This document shows, one piece after another, positions 1 to 10,074 of a stretch of DNA of 64,000 nt. The notes beneath the pieces are model-generated. The model was not told the DNA's origin. It saw nothing but the letters and a program-made list of their open reading frames with translations, and did not search any database. A program made the position numbers and the translations under genes. Source of the DNA: Croceicoccus marinus (GTDB taxonomy: Bacteria > Pseudomonadota > Alphaproteobacteria > Sphingomonadales > Sphingomonadaceae); contig NZ_CP019602.1 in the NCBI RefSeq assembly GCF_001661675.2, positions 496,001 through 560,000 on the forward strand, written 5' to 3'. Numbering within the stretch: position 1 is the stretch's first letter; every line of letters begins with the position of its first letter.

Positions 1-1
1 C

Positions 2-1948
2 GCCCCGCCCGCAGCATCCGCGCTCGCAGCATCCCCGCCTCCAGCATCCCCGCCTGCAGGGTTCGCGTCCGCCTCCGAAGCGCCGCCCGCTCCGCCGCGG
101 GCCGACGAACAGATGCGCCCCACTGCCGTCCCGCCGCCGCCGCGCGGGATGAGCGAAAAGGACGCAATCCACCGCCCGATCGAGCCGCCGCGCCCCCCGG
201 TTGAGGAGCCCGAGCCGCAGCTGATCCGGCGCGCCCCGCCGCAGCCCGAACCGGCACCCAGGCCTCGCGAGACCGAAGCGCGCGTCATTGCCGAACGCGC
301 CGGTAGCGCGGGCGAGGCTGCCAGCGAACCGGTCGAGCGCAAGTCGAGCCAGGCTTCCAGGCCGATCGGCGAAGTGCTGGACATCGCAGGCTCGATGTCG
401 CGGGTCATGCTGCAGCGTGACCGGCTGATCGAATGCCGGCAGGACAGCGATCCGACCGTGCAGCTGGCCGGCCTCGTCGGCTCGCAGATCAAGGTGCGGG
501 TGGGCCAGATCTGGCTGCTTGCCAGCGTTCGCACGCAGTCGCTGGATCGCGGCACCGGCCAGATCATCGCCGAGATCGACTTCCTTGGCGAAGGTCAGGA
601 AGAGAAGCTGACCGGCCGGGTCCGCAACTTCACCCGGGGCATCACCAACTATCCGATCCCGGGCGCGGAGGTCTATGCAGCGACCAACCCCGACCTGGCG
701 CAGATCTATGCGTCGGACGGGCGGGCCAATATTCAGATCGGCAAGGTGTTTCCGACCAAGGAAATCCGCGCGGGCCTGTATATCGACGCCATGCTGGGCA
801 AGCATTTCGCCCTGCTCGGATCGACCGGTACCGGTAAGTCGACCAGCGCCGCGCTGATCCTCCACCGCATCTGCGAGGCTGCGCCCGAGGGTCACATCGT
901 GATGATCGACCCCCACGGCGAATATAACGCCGCGTTCCGGGGCTTTGGCGAGCTGCTCGACGTGTCGAACCTGCGGATGCCGTACTGGCTGATGAACTTC
1001 GAGGAGCACTGCGAGGTCTTCATCAATTCCGAAGGGTCGGACCGCATGGCCGACATGGACATTCTTGCGCGCTGCCTGCTGCGGGCGCGCGGCAAGAACA
1101 AGATGGCCGGCGGGATGAGCAAGCTGACCGTGGACTCGCCGATTCCCTACCTGCTGTCGGACCTGACCAACGCGATCCAGGAAGACATGGGCAAGCTGGA
1201 CAAGGCGACCAATACCGCGCCGTTCCTGCGGGTGAAGGGCAAGATCGAGGAGATCAAGGCCGATCCGCGCTACCAGTTCATGTTCTCTGGCATGCTGGTC
1301 GCCGATACCATGACCGACGTGATCGGGCGCATCTTTCGCATGCCGACCAATGGCAAGCCGATCTCGATCATCGACGTGTCGGGCGTGCCTTCGGAAATCA
1401 CCAGCACGGTTGTCGCGATGCTGAGCCGCATGGTGTTCGACTTTGCGATCTGGAGCCGCGACGAGCAGACCCGCCCGATCCTGCTGGTGTGCGAGGAAGC
1501 GCACCGCTACGTCCCGAACGAGCGTAATTCCGATGGCAACTCGGTCGGCAAGATCCTGTCGCGTATCGCCAAGGAAGGCCGTAAATACGGCATCAGCCTG
1601 GGCCTGATAACGCAGCGTCCGTCGGACCTTGCCGAAGGCGTGCTGTCGCAGTGCGGCACGATCCTTGCCATGCGGCTCAACAACGAACGCGACCAGGATT
1701 TCGTGAAGGCAGCCATGCCCGAAGGCGCGCGCGGCTTTCTTGCCAGCATACCGGCGCTGCGCAACCGCGAATGCATCGTCTGCGGCGAGGGTACGGCCAT
1801 CCCGATGCGCGTCACCTTCGACGATCTGGAAGAACGCAAGCGCCCGGCATCGGAAGATCCGCTGTTCAGCGAACTGTGGTCCAGGTCCGGCGGCGAGGAG
1901 GACGCGGTCGAGCGTACCGTCATGCGCTGGCGCGCCCAATCCCGCTAA
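2..1948 (+). CDS. HerA-like ATP-binding protein (DUF87), 5' end outside window
   Basis: The reading frame is open from base 2 with no stop before the first ATG at 113, so the gene very probably starts upstream of the window. The first 100 or so visible residues are rich in Pro and Ala and look disordered. They are followed by a HAS-barrel-like segment and a P-loop ATPase domain. The Walker A motif GSTGTGKS is encoded near 818-841, and a Walker B-like segment ILLVCEEAH near 1480-1503. HerA/DUF87 proteins are hexameric DNA translocases or helicases, often acting with a nuclease such as NurA; no nuclease partner is visible here, though the upstream side is cut off. The family call is confident. 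The role (DNA repair or DNA mobilisation) is inferred. Confidence 0.85.
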   Translation, partial: APPAASALAASPPPASPPAGFASASEAPPAPPRADEQMRPTAVPPPPRGMSEKDAIHRPIEPPRPPVEEPEPQLIRRAPPQPEPAPRPRETEARVIAERAGSAGEAASEPVERKSSQASRPIGEVLDIAGSMSRVMLQRDRLIECRQDSDPTVQLAGLVGSQIKVRVGQIWLLASVRTQSLDRGTGQIIAEIDFLGEGQEEKLTGRVRNFTRGITNYPIPGAEVYAATNPDLAQIYASDGRANIQIGKVFPTKEIRAGLYIDAMLGKHFALLGSTGTGKSTSAALILHRICEAAPEGHIVMIDPHGEYNAAFRGFGELLDVSNLRMPYWLMNFEEHCEVFINSEGSDRMADMDILARCLLRARGKNKMAGGMSKLTVDSPIPYLLSDLTNAIQEDMGKLDKATNTAPFLRVKGKIEEIKADPRYQFMFSGMLVADTMTDVIGRIFRMPTNGKPISIIDVSGVPSEITSTVVAMLSRMVFDFAIWSRDEQTRPILLVCEEAHRYVPNERNSDGNSVGKILSRIAKEGRKYGISLGLITQRPSDLAEGVLSQCGTILAMRLNNERDQDFVKAAMPEGARGFLASIPALRNRECIVCGEGTAIPMRVTFDDLEERKRPASEDPLFSELWSRSGGEEDAVERTVMRWRAQSR

Positions 1949-2297
1949 GGCCCGATCGCGCCAAGTCCGGTCGCTCCGGGCCCGATCTTGCAAGGCGTCA
2001 TCCGGTTGACACAGGCGACACGTCCTACAGGGCGTGTCGCCTGGCCGGACCCCGCGCTTTCCTGCGGGTTTCGGGGCCAGGGTTGACACCATGGGGGTGC
2101 GGGAAAAATCGACATTGTGAAAGAGCGGGTGCGGCAAGGGCGGTAATCGCGCCGCGCCGTGTAGGACAGTAAAAGCTGCGCGCGCCGCGCCGCTCTCTCG
2201 CGGCCCGCTTGCGGGTGGCGCGCGGGGGCGGGGCAGGGTAGAGCACCGCCATGGCCGCTTTACCCCGTCATCTCCCCAGCCCTTTCGGCAGCGCCGC
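1949..2297. other. Intergenic region with two adjacent large hairpins
   Basis: No credible gene lies in these 349 bases. An 11-bp perfect inverted repeat has arms at 2012-2022 and 2033-2043, and can extend inward to a four-base loop. It is followed by a second, nested hairpin with outer arms at 2041-2046 and 2075-2080 and inner arms at 2051-2055 and 2064-2068. The two structures share bases 2041-2043, so they compete. The nonamer GGTTGACAC occurs twice, at 2004-2012 and 2081-2089, flanking the hairpins; its TTGACA core resembles a -35 box, but I see no good -10 at the right distance. No run of T follows either hairpin. The region could be a terminator for the HerA-like gene, an operator or a small RNA. 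Confidence 0.5.
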
Positions 2298-2621
2298 GTG
2301 AAGGGCGAGATCCGATCCAACTGGTCGCACGCGATCCTGGTGTGCCGCAAGTGCAGCCGCAAGCAGGCGAAGCGCGCCGAGGGACCCGATAAGAAGGCTC
2401 TCGGCGGCAAGAAGGGTCTGGCAAAGGCGCTGAAGAAGGAACTGGCGGCAGGCAAGGGGCGCAAGGCGAAGCTGGGCATCGTCGAGGTGCCCTGTCTCGA
2501 TATCTGTCCGAAACGCGGCGTGGTGCTGGTCGATACGCGGAGGCCCGATCAATGGCGGATCGTGGGGCCGGATGCCGATCTGGGCGAACTGGCGCGCGAT
2601 CTGGCGGATGCCGGGAAATAG
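2298..2621 (+). CDS. Small four-cysteine protein, [2Fe-2S] ferredoxin/DUF1636-like
   Basis: This 107-residue protein has a GTG start. Cysteines at C16 and C19 (CRKC), followed much later by C66 and C70 (PCLDIC), give the C-x2-C...C-x3-C layout of thioredoxin-like [2Fe-2S] ferredoxins and DUF1636-type metal-binding proteins. A Lys-rich linker of about 35 residues separates the two pairs. Such proteins are cytosolic and probably bind an iron-sulfur cluster or a metal, but their partners are generally unknown. It stands alone between the hairpin region and the HPP gene. The fold call is moderate and no reaction can be assigned. Confidence 0.6.
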   Translation: MKGEIRSNWSHAILVCRKCSRKQAKRAEGPDKKALGGKKGLAKALKKELAAGKGRKAKLGIVEVPCLDICPKRGVVLVDTRRPDQWRIVGPDADLGELARDLADAGK

Positions 2622-2711
2622 CGCCGGGGGAATAGCGGCGCGAAAAACTTGCCAGGCGAGCGACATGGCTGCCATGGGCGCGCCATTTTCGAAGCAACCG
2701 GAAAGGCCGCC

Positions 2712-3422
2712 GTGTTCAGATCGCTGATTTCCCGATCGGCTTCGCTGCTGCCCCAGGCAGCGCGCGGTCACCTGGGCTGGCTGCGCGGCGCGATCGGCGG
2801 GGCGATCGGGATCGTTACGGCGGGCGCGCTGACCATGATCCTGCTGGGATCGAACGCGCGCGGGTTTCCGCTGCTGGTTGCGCCGATGGGGGCATCGGCC
2901 GTGCTGGTGTTCGCGGTGCCCGCCAGTCCGCTGGCCCAGCCATGGTCGGTGATCGGCGGCAATCTTCTATCCGCAGGCATTGGCCTTGCCATCGGGCACG
3001 CCCTGGGCCAGCCGATGATCGCGGGCGGCATCGCGGTCGGGCTGGCAATCGCCTGCATGTCGCTGGCGCGCTGCCTGCACCCGCCGGGCGGTGCCTGCGC
3101 CCTGCTTTGCGCGCTGGGCGCCGCTGGGCCCGAAGCCTGGGGCTGGAGCTATCTGTGGCCCATTGCGCTGAACGTCGGCGCGCTGGCGGGCGCGGGCTGG
3201 CTGTACAACAATCTGACGGAGCATCCCTGGCCGCATCGCGTTATCGTGCCTGCCGGGCCGCCGCCCGCACCGGCCCTGGACTATACCCACGCCGACATCG
3301 AAGCCGTGCTCGCCGATTGGAACGAGGTGCTGGATGTCGACGTGGACGATCTGGACGCATTCTACCGGGCCCTGCAACGCCATGTGGTGCGCAGGCAGCG
3401 AGGCGGGCAGGCGAGAGACTGA
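2712..3422 (+). CDS. HPP family integral membrane protein
   Basis: This 236-residue protein has several hydrophobic segments and the family signature HPPGGA (encoded near 3080-3097), followed by a short soluble tail rich in Asp. HPP proteins are inner-membrane proteins; some bacterial and plastid members are linked to nitrite transport, which cannot be concluded here. I place the start at the GTG at 2712. The frame extends upstream to a TTG at 2649, but those extra 21 residues do not look like the family N-terminus. It converges with the rimK-like gene: a 7-bp hairpin at 3419-3438 covers both stop codons. Confidence 0.8.
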   Translation: MFRSLISRSASLLPQAARGHLGWLRGAIGGAIGIVTAGALTMILLGSNARGFPLLVAPMGASAVLVFAVPASPLAQPWSVIGGNLLSAGIGLAIGHALGQPMIAGGIAVGLAIACMSLARCLHPPGGACALLCALGAAGPEAWGWSYLWPIALNVGALAGAGWLYNNLTEHPWPHRVIVPAGPPPAPALDYTHADIEAVLADWNEVLDVDVDDLDAFYRALQRHVVRRQRGGQARD

Positions 3423-3434
3423 CCCCGCGAAGGG

Positions 3435-4331
3435 TCAGAGCCGGAAGCTGATGAAATCCAGGATTTTCGCCGCGATGTCGACGTCGCAGCAGCTTTCGAT
3501 CCCCTCGAAACCCGGCGAACTGTTCGCCTCGCAGATCTTGTAGCCGTCGCCGTCGAACAGCAGGTCGATCCCTGCGATGTCGAGGCCGAGCAGCCGCGCG
3601 CTTTCCAGGGCCAGCCATTCGGCGTTGCGATCGGGGGTGAACGGCACGACTTCGCCGCCCAGCGAGAAATTCGCCTTGAAATTGTCGTTGACCGAGCGGC
3701 GCTCCATCGCGGCGACCACGCGCCCGCCGATCACGAATATGCGGATGTCGCGCCCGCGGCTGTCGGCGATGAATTCCTGGAAGATCAGGTTGGCGTTCGA
3801 CTGGGTGGCGCGGATCAGCTCCATCAGATCCTCGAAATTCTGGCGGCCCTCGCACAGGAACACGCCGCTGCCCTGGCTGCCGCTGAGCGTCTTGACCACG
3901 ACCGGGAAGCCCAGCTTCCTTTCGACCAGCCCGACGTCGATGGGGAATTTCGCCAGCATCGTCTTGGGGATCGGCAGCTTGGCGCGGCCGAGCAGCTGGT
4001 GGGTGAACAGCTTGTCGCGCACCGTCTCGATCGAGAGCGAAGTGTTGAAGGTGGGGACGCGCAGCCGTTCGAACTGGCGGATAACCGACAGCGCGAAATA
4101 GGTCGTGCCCGCGCCCATCCGGGGCAGCAGCACGTCAGGCAGGTCGACGACAGCGGAATCGACCATCAGGCTGCGCTCGGACGCGGCGGTGACGAGCAGT
4201 TCGAACTGTTCGGGCTTGAACACCTCGATCTCGTGACCGCGCTTTTCGCCGGTCTCGATCAGGCGTTTGACTTCATAGGCTTCGGGCTTCAGCGCGGCGG
4301 CCGAGTCCTTGTACAATATCCAGCTTTTCAT
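3435..4331 (-). CDS. rimK: RimK-family ATP-grasp ligase
   Basis: This 298-residue protein matches the ATP-grasp ligases of the RimK (alpha-L-glutamate ligase) group in length. It has a typical central ATP-grasp region (FPVVVKTLSGSQGSGVFL, then an IFQEFI hinge strand) and a C-terminal metal-binding segment ending in ICEANSSPGFEGI, where Glu and Asn coordinate Mg. Family members add glutamate or a related amino acid to a protein or small-molecule carboxylate; in E. coli RimK modifies ribosomal protein S6. The substrate here is not known. Several paralogues exist in many genomes, so the symbol is tentative. Confidence 0.75.
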   Translation of the reverse strand: MKSWILYKDSAAALKPEAYEVKRLIETGEKRGHEIEVFKPEQFELLVTAASERSLMVDSAVVDLPDVLLPRMGAGTTYFALSVIRQFERLRVPTFNTSLSIETVRDKLFTHQLLGRAKLPIPKTMLAKFPIDVGLVERKLGFPVVVKTLSGSQGSGVFLCEGRQNFEDLMELIRATQSNANLIFQEFIADSRGRDIRIFVIGGRVVAAMERRSVNDNFKANFSLGGEVVPFTPDRNAEWLALESARLLGLDIAGIDLLFDGDGYKICEANSSPGFEGIESCCDVDIAAKILDFISFRL

Positions 4332-4446
4332 GGGGTATGCTCATGCAGGGGCGGTCGCCGGCCTATAGGCCGCGACCGAGACAATTCGGGGACAGTTCAT
4401 GGTAGGGGCGGCGAGAAATTCGCCGATTCTCTGAGGGTCGCGCCCC

Positions 4447-5193
4447 TTACGTCCCGCGCGTGTCGCCGTAAAGATGGATATGCAGCCGGTCGGTCAGGCG
4501 CAGCCCGTGCCGCATCGCCAGCGGGGCAAGCCAGCGCATGCGGTCGTACAGCGTGGCGGAATCGGTGCCTTCGGGCATCAGCTGCAGGCGGCTGGGAAGG
4601 ATGCCGTATGTCCGTTTCAGTTCGAGCACTTCGTCCAGATCGGCAGGGGTCGCGATCACGAACTTGAAGAAGGCGCGCGGGTCTTCCGAATAGGCCTGCA
4701 GCCGTTCGGGGACCAGCGCGAGATCGGCGTCATTGCCGCTATGCGCGAGCTTGGGGCTGACATTGTACTGGTCGATCAGCCTGTCGAGCGCATGGGGAGC
4801 CTCGACCGTGCCGTTGGTCTCGACCTCGACGTGGAGGCGCGGGCGGATGTCGCGCAGCAGCGTGATCAGCCGCGTGAGGGCCGGGGCCTGGAGCAGGGGC
4901 TCGCCCCCGGTGACGACAAGGCGGTCGGGATCGAGGGCGAGGATCTTCTGCGCGGCGTCGTGTTCGTCGATCGCGACCTGATTCGCCTTGCGGGCAAAGC
5001 TCTCGCCGCCGCGATGCGGGCGATTGTCGCCGGAAAAGCGCCAGGTATAGGCGGTGTCGCACCACACGCAGGCCAGGTTGCAGCGCGACAGGCGCACGAA
5101 CACGCTGGGCCGCCCGGTGGACGGCCCTTCGCCCTGCAGCGAGGCAAAGATTTCCGGCTCGCCCGGCTGGGTCGTGGCGAGGACGATCGGCAA
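4447..5193 (-). CDS. queE: 7-carboxy-7-deazaguanine synthase QueE (radical SAM)
   Basis: This 248-residue protein carries the radical-SAM cluster motif C38-x3-C42-x2-C45 in RCNLACVWCDTAYTW, preceded by the QueE signature QGEGPSTGRPSVF. QueE converts 6-carboxytetrahydropterin to 7-carboxy-7-deazaguanine in queuosine biosynthesis, using S-adenosylmethionine, a [4Fe-4S] cluster and Mg. The rest of the pathway (queC, queD, queF) is not in the window. The gene begins four bases after the valS stop on the same strand, so it is probably cotranscribed with valS. That would pair a tRNA-modification gene with a tRNA synthetase gene. Confidence 0.93.
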   Translation of the reverse strand: MPIVLATTQPGEPEIFASLQGEGPSTGRPSVFVRLSRCNLACVWCDTAYTWRFSGDNRPHRGGESFARKANQVAIDEHDAAQKILALDPDRLVVTGGEPLLQAPALTRLITLLRDIRPRLHVEVETNGTVEAPHALDRLIDQYNVSPKLAHSGNDADLALVPERLQAYSEDPRAFFKFVIATPADLDEVLELKRTYGILPSRLQLMPEGTDSATLYDRMRWLAPLAMRHGLRLTDRLHIHLYGDTRGT

Positions 5194-5197
5194 GCCG

Positions 5198-7906
5198 CTA
5201 TCCCAGCCGCGCCAGCGCTGCCGTCAGCCGTTCGACTTCCGCCGAATGGTGCGCGTGGTCGGCGCGGGCCTTTTCGACTGCCTCGGGCTTGGCGCGCTCG
5301 GTGAAATTGGCGTTCGACAACCGGCCTTCGAGCGATTTCGCTTCCTTCTGCGAAGCGGCCAGAGCCTTTTCGAGGCGGGCCTTTTCGGCGTCGATGTCGA
5401 TCAGCCCTTCGAGCGGAATGACGAACGTATCCTCGCCCGCCGTCACCTGCATCGCCGCGCCCTTGGGGGCTTCGGCGAAGTTCACCGACGACAGCCGCGC
5501 CACGCGGTCGAGCGCGGCGGGATTGGCGGCGATCGCCTCCCTCGCGGTGGCGCTGGGCTGCGGCAGGAAGGCTTCGAGCTTGGCGCCGGGGGCCAGGCCA
5601 AGCTCGTTCTTGGCGCCGCGCAGCGCGGTGGTCAGCGCGATCAGCCAGTCGACCTCAGCCTTGGCGGCGGGGTCGATGTCGGCCTGCGGCTGCGGCCACC
5701 GCGCGGTGATCAGCGGGTATTCGGGCCGGTCGCCCAGCTTGGACCACAGCTCTTCGGTGATGAAGGGCATGAACGGGTGCAGCATGACGAGGATCTGGTC
5801 GAGCACCCAGCCTGCCACGGCCCTCGTTTCGGCGTCGATCTGACCCTTTATGAGTTCGAGGTACCAGTCGCAGAAATTGGCCCAGACGAACTGGTAGATC
5901 GTGTTCGCCGCTGCGTCGAAGCGCAGCGCGGCCATCGCCTCGTCCAGCGCCTTGAGCGCCGCGACGGTCTCGCCGATGATCCAGCGATTGACCGCGCTGG
6001 TCGCTTGCGGAGCGGCGATCTGCGTGGATGCGGCAATGCCGTTCGCCTCGCAGAAGCGGGCGGCGTTCCACAGCTTGGTGGCGAAATTGCGGTAACCCTC
6101 GACCCGCTTTTCATCCATCTTCACGTCGCGGCCTTGGCTTTCCATGGCGGCCATGAAGAAGCGCAGCGCATCGGCGCCGTACTGGTCGATCAGGCCCAGC
6201 GGGTCGACGACATTGCCTTTGGACTTCGACATTTTCGCGCCATCGGCGGCGCGCACCAGTCCGTGCAGATAAAGCCGAGGCCACGGCACCTCTTTCATGA
6301 AATGCATCCCCTGCATCATCATGCGCGCATCCCAGAAGAACAATATGTCGAAGCCCGAGACGAGGAGCGAGTTCGGGTAATGCTTGCGGACCAGTTCCGT
6401 GTCGTCGGGCCAGCCGAGCGTCGCGAAAGGCCATAGCGCGGAGGAGAACCATGTGTCGAGCACGTCATTGTCGCGCGTCAGCTTCACGCCTTCGCCCGCC
6501 AGCTTCTGCGCCTCTTTCTCGGTCTCCGCGACATGGACGCTGCCGTCCTCGGCATACCATGCCGGGATCTGGTGCCCCCACCACAGCTGGCGCGAGACGC
6601 ACCAGGGCTGGATGTTCTCCATCCAGTTGAAGAAGGTCTTTTCCCAGCTTTTCGGCACGATCTCGATCCGGCCGTCCTTCACCGCCTCGATCGGGCCTTG
6701 GGCGAGGGTGGCGGCATCGACATACCACTGGTCGGTCAGCCAGGGTTCGATCACAACGCCGCCGCGGTCGCCATAAGGCGTGGCGATGGTGCGCGGTTCG
6801 GCGTCGTGCTCGGTCTCGTTGCCTTCCGCGTCCTTTGTGACATGCGGGATCAGGAAGCCGGCTTCCTTCATCCGCTGCACGACCAGGGTACGTGCCTCGA
6901 ACCGGTCGAGGCCGAGATATTCGTCAGGGACAAGACCGTCGGCGGTCTGCACCACGCCCGCCTTGCCATCCAGCATGTTGAGCATGTCGCCCGCCGCGAT
7001 GCCGGCGCGCTTGCCAACCTCGAAGTCGTTGAAATCGTGGCCGGGCGTGATCTTCACCGCGCCGGATCCGAGTTCGGGATCCGCATGTTCGTCCGCCACG
7101 ATGCGAAAGCGGCGACCGGTGATGGGCTGGAGGATTTCCTTGCCGATCACGCTGGCGTAGCGCTCGTCATCCGGGTGAACGGCGACGGCCATGTCGGCCA
7201 GCATCGTCTCGGGCCGCGTGGTCGCGACCTCGATATAGTCCTGACCGCTTTCCAGCGTCACGCCGTCCGCCAGCGGATAGCGGAAGTGCCAGAAGCTGCC
7301 CTGCACCTCGCGCGTCTCGACCTCGAGGTCCGAGATCGCGGTGCCCAGCGCCGGGTCCCAGTTCACCAGCCGTTTGTCGCGGTAGATCAGGCCCTGGTTG
7401 TACAGGTCCACGAAGACCTTGAGCACGGCCTTCGAGAAATGCTCGTCCATGGTGAATTGTTCGCGCGACCAGTCCATCGAACAGCCCAGGCGGCGAAGCT
7501 GGCGGGTGATCGTGCCGCCCGATTCCTCTTTCCATTCCCAGACATTGGCGATGAACTCCTCGCGGCTCATGTCGGTGCGCTTCACGCCCTGCGAGGCGAG
7601 GTTGCGTTCCACCACCATCTGCGTCGCAATGCCCGCGTGATCGGTGCCCACCACCCACAGCGCATCCTTGCCGCGCAGCCGTTCGTAGCGGATCACGATG
7701 TCCTGCAGCGTATTGTCGAGCGCATGGCCGATATGCAGGCTGCCCGTCACGTTCGGCGGCGGGTTGACGATGGTGAACGCCTCGGCATCCGGGCGTTCGG
7801 GGCGGAACAGGCCATTATGTTCCCAATGGGCATACCAGCGCGCCTCGATCCCGGCGGGGTCGAAGGTCTTGGGCAGGTTCGTGGGTCTGGTGTCAGCATC
7901 GCTCAT
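5198..7906 (-). CDS. valS: Valine--tRNA ligase
   Basis: This 902-residue class I aminoacyl-tRNA synthetase charges tRNA-Val. The HIGH motif is at residues 58-61 within [20 protein letters not shown] is at 558-562, and the C-terminus is the coiled-coil arm typical of ValRS (about residues 840-902, rich in Glu, Lys and Ala). The CP1 editing domain lies between about residues 190 and 400. I place the start at MSDADTRP; the frame stays open far upstream, but that extension is antisense to the MlaE gene and has no synthetase homology. The gene is divergent from the mlaE operon (126 bp gap) and is followed by queE. Confidence 0.97.
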   Translation of the reverse strand: MSDADTRPTNLPKTFDPAGIEARWYAHWEHNGLFRPERPDAEAFTIVNPPPNVTGSLHIGHALDNTLQDIVIRYERLRGKDALWVVGTDHAGIATQMVVERNLASQGVKRTDMSREEFIANVWEWKEESGGTITRQLRRLGCSMDWSREQFTMDEHFSKAVLKVFVDLYNQGLIYRDKRLVNWDPALGTAISDLEVETREVQGSFWHFRYPLADGVTLESGQDYIEVATTRPETMLADMAVAVHPDDERYASVIGKEILQPITGRRFRIVADEHADPELGSGAVKITPGHDFNDFEVGKRAGIAAGDMLNMLDGKAGVVQTADGLVPDEYLGLDRFEARTLVVQRMKEAGFLIPHVTKDAEGNETEHDAEPRTIATPYGDRGGVVIEPWLTDQWYVDAATLAQGPIEAVKDGRIEIVPKSWEKTFFNWMENIQPWCVSRQLWWGHQIPAWYAEDGSVHVAETEKEAQKLAGEGVKLTRDNDVLDTWFSSALWPFATLGWPDDTELVRKHYPNSLLVSGFDILFFWDARMMMQGMHFMKEVPWPRLYLHGLVRAADGAKMSKSKGNVVDPLGLIDQYGADALRFFMAAMESQGRDVKMDEKRVEGYRNFATKLWNAARFCEANGIAASTQIAAPQATSAVNRWIIGETVAALKALDEAMAALRFDAAANTIYQFVWANFCDWYLELIKGQIDAETRAVAGWVLDQILVMLHPFMPFITEELWSKLGDRPEYPLITARWPQPQADIDPAAKAEVDWLIALTTALRGAKNELGLAPGAKLEAFLPQPSATAREAIAANPAALDRVARLSSVNFAEAPKGAAMQVTAGEDTFVIPLEGLIDIDAEKARLEKALAASQKEAKSLEGRLSNANFTERAKPEAVEKARADHAHHSAEVERLTAALARLG

Positions 7907-8032
7907 GCGGCGCGCTTTGCCAGCGGGCAGCCGCATGGGCAAGCACCAGAAACACGCGGCCTGCAGGGGGCAGGCGAAACGCGCCGGCGCATCAATGTCG
8001 CCAGACGCTTGTGACCGGGCGGTTTTTCGACC

Positions 8033-9151
8033 ATGACCCGTGCCATGCGCGAATGGGCCGAATTCGATTTGCAGGAGGGCGAGGGCGGCCCGGTGCTGGT
8101 GGTGACCGGCCCGCTGACGGTCTCGTCCATCGCCCCGCTGGACTATCGCCTGCGCGAGATTGATTCGCTGCATGCCATCGACATTTCCGGCGCGACCAAT
8201 ATCGACACGGTCGGCGCCTGGGTGGTGATGCGCGCCTCGCGAACGCTTGACGCGCGCATCGACGGCCCGAGCAACAAGGCCAGGCGCCTGCTCGACACGG
8301 TGGAGACCTGTTCCAGCAGTGCCGACATCACCCCGCCGCGGCTGAACCTGGCGGAGCGCGTGACCAGTTCGGTCGGCGAGAGGATGTTCGGCTGGGCACG
8401 CGGCGTGGTCGGCGTCGTCGACTTCCTGGGCGCCACCATGCTGGCGCTGGGATCGGTGATCCGCCATCCCCGCCGCTTTCCGATGACCGCGCTGGTCCGC
8501 CAGTTCGAGCTGGTGGGCGTATCGGCGCTGGGCATCATCGGGCTGATGAGCTTCCTGATCGGCATCGTGATCGCGCAGCAGGGCGCGGTGCAGCTGGCGC
8601 AGTTCGGGGCCGAGATCTACACCATCAACCTGACCGGGCGGCTGGCCTTTCGCGAGCTGGGCGTGCTGATGACCGCGATCATGGTCGCGGGCCGGTCGGG
8701 CAGCGCCTTTGCCGCGCAGATCGGCACGATGAAGCTGACCGAGGAAGTGGACGCGATGCGGGTGATCGGCGTGTCGCCGATGGAACGGCTTATCCTGCCG
8801 CGCATTCTGGCAGCCGTGCTGATGATGATCCCGCTTGGCTTTTTCGCATCGGTGCTGGCGATCGTCGGCGGTGCGTTCATCGCCAATTTCGCGCTCGACA
8901 TCCCGTTCTTCACCTTTTTGCAGCGCATCCGCGAGGTCGTCCCGCTGACCGACGTGTGGGTCGGCACGATCAAGGCGCCGGTGTTCGGGCTGATCGTGGC
9001 GCTGGCTGGCTGCTATCAGGGCATGCAGGTGTCCGGCAATGCCGAGGAAGTGGGCAAGCGGACCACCATGGCGGTGGTGCAGGCGATCTTTGCGGTGATC
9101 GTGCTGGACGCGTTCTTCGCCATCTTCTTTACCGAGATCGGGTGGGGCTGA
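8033..9151 (+). CDS. mlaE: MlaE-family ABC transporter permease with N-terminal STAS-like domain
   Basis: This 372-residue protein has an N-terminal soluble domain of about 90 residues resembling STAS/MlaB, then a MlaE permease core with five or six membrane helices and the conserved [26 protein letters not shown] region near 8650-8720. In the Mla pathway the permease, with MlaF ATPase and MlaD substrate-binding rings, moves phospholipids between inner and outer membrane. Having the STAS part fused to the permease explains the absence of a separate mlaB. Its stop overlaps the start of the ATPase gene by one base (TGATG), so translation is probably coupled. Confidence 0.9.
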   Translation: MTRAMREWAEFDLQEGEGGPVLVVTGPLTVSSIAPLDYRLREIDSLHAIDISGATNIDTVGAWVVMRASRTLDARIDGPSNKARRLLDTVETCSSSADITPPRLNLAERVTSSVGERMFGWARGVVGVVDFLGATMLALGSVIRHPRRFPMTALVRQFELVGVSALGIIGLMSFLIGIVIAQQGAVQLAQFGAEIYTINLTGRLAFRELGVLMTAIMVAGRSGSAFAAQIGTMKLTEEVDAMRVIGVSPMERLILPRILAAVLMMIPLGFFASVLAIVGGAFIANFALDIPFFTFLQRIREVVPLTDVWVGTIKAPVFGLIVALAGCYQGMQVSGNAEEVGKRTTMAVVQAIFAVIVLDAFFAIFFTEIGWG

Positions 9152-10062
9152 TGCCAAGCGAACGTTCACGCGACCTGATCGAGCAGGCCAAGGAAAAGGC
9201 CAGCTTCACGCCGCCTTCCTTCGACGGCGAATATCCGATCGTGATCGAGGACCTGACCAACGCGTTCGGCCCGCAGGTGGTGCACGAGCATCTGTCGCTG
9301 AAGGTGAAGCGGGGCGAGATCCTGGGCGTGGTCGGCGGATCGGGCACCGGCAAGTCGGTTCTGATGCGATCGATCATCGGGCTGCAGACGCCGACCGCCG
9401 GCAGGATCGAGGTGCTGGGCCGCGACCTGACCGATCCGGACAACCGCGACGACGAAAGCATCCGTTCGCGCTGGGGCGTGCTGTTCCAGGGCGGCGCGCT
9501 GTTCTCGACCCTGACCGTGGCCGAGAATGTCGAGGTGCCGCTGAAGCAGTTCTATCCCGAGATCGCGGCGAGGCTGCGGCACGAGATCTCGCGCTACAAG
9601 GTGGTGCTGTCGGGCCTGCCGGCCGAGGCGGCGAGCAAATATCCATCGGAACTGTCGGGCGGCATGAAGAAGCGCGCCGGGCTGGCGCGCGCGCTGGCGC
9701 TCGATCCCGAGCTTCTGTTCCTGGACGAGCCGACGGCGGGGCTGGACCCGGTCGGCGCGGCAGCGTTCGACCGGCTGACGCGCGAGCTGGCCGATACGCT
9801 GCGGCTGACCGTCTTCCTGATCACCCACGACCTCGACACCTTGCACGCGATCTGCGACCGGGTGGCGGTGCTGGCGGACAAGAAGGTGATCGCGGTGGGC
9901 ACGATCCCCGAACTGCTGGCGACCGACCATCCGTGGATCCAGGAATATTTCAACGGGCCGCGCGGGCGCGCGGCCGAGGCATCCTATGCGACGTCGCGGG
10001 ACAACCCTGACAACAGGCGCGATGCGGGTGCGATGGACAAGACAGGGCCCGACAGGGCATAG
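9151..10062 (+). CDS. mlaF: MlaF-type ABC transporter ATP-binding protein
   Basis: This 303-residue protein has the full set of ABC ATPase motifs: Walker A GGSGTGKS near 9337-9360, signature LSGGMKKR near 9652-9675, Walker [14 protein letters not shown] near 9712-9750 and a switch His in ITHD. The [14 protein letters not shown] form is characteristic of the Mla/MCE group. It powers the lipid transporter together with the upstream permease and downstream MCE protein. The ATG at 9151 overlaps the permease stop. About 40 extra residues precede the ABC domain compared with E. coli MlaF. Confidence 0.92.
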   Translation: MPSERSRDLIEQAKEKASFTPPSFDGEYPIVIEDLTNAFGPQVVHEHLSLKVKRGEILGVVGGSGTGKSVLMRSIIGLQTPTAGRIEVLGRDLTDPDNRDDESIRSRWGVLFQGGALFSTLTVAENVEVPLKQFYPEIAARLRHEISRYKVVLSGLPAEAASKYPSELSGGMKKRAGLARALALDPELLFLDEPTAGLDPVGAAAFDRLTRELADTLRLTVFLITHDLDTLHAICDRVAVLADKKVIAVGTIPELLATDHPWIQEYFNGPRGRAAEASYATSRDNPDNRRDAGAMDKTGPDRA

Positions 10063-10074
10063 GGGCAGGCAACG

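Noticed and set aside
2083-2111. Sigma-70 promoter with TTGACA at 2083-2088
   Set aside because: No acceptable -10 box at 16-18 bp and the nearest start codon is about 180 bp away.
7907-9169. N-terminal extension of ValRS by about 420 codons
   Set aside because: It is antisense to the MlaE permease and unlike any synthetase; the normal N-terminus begins at 7906.
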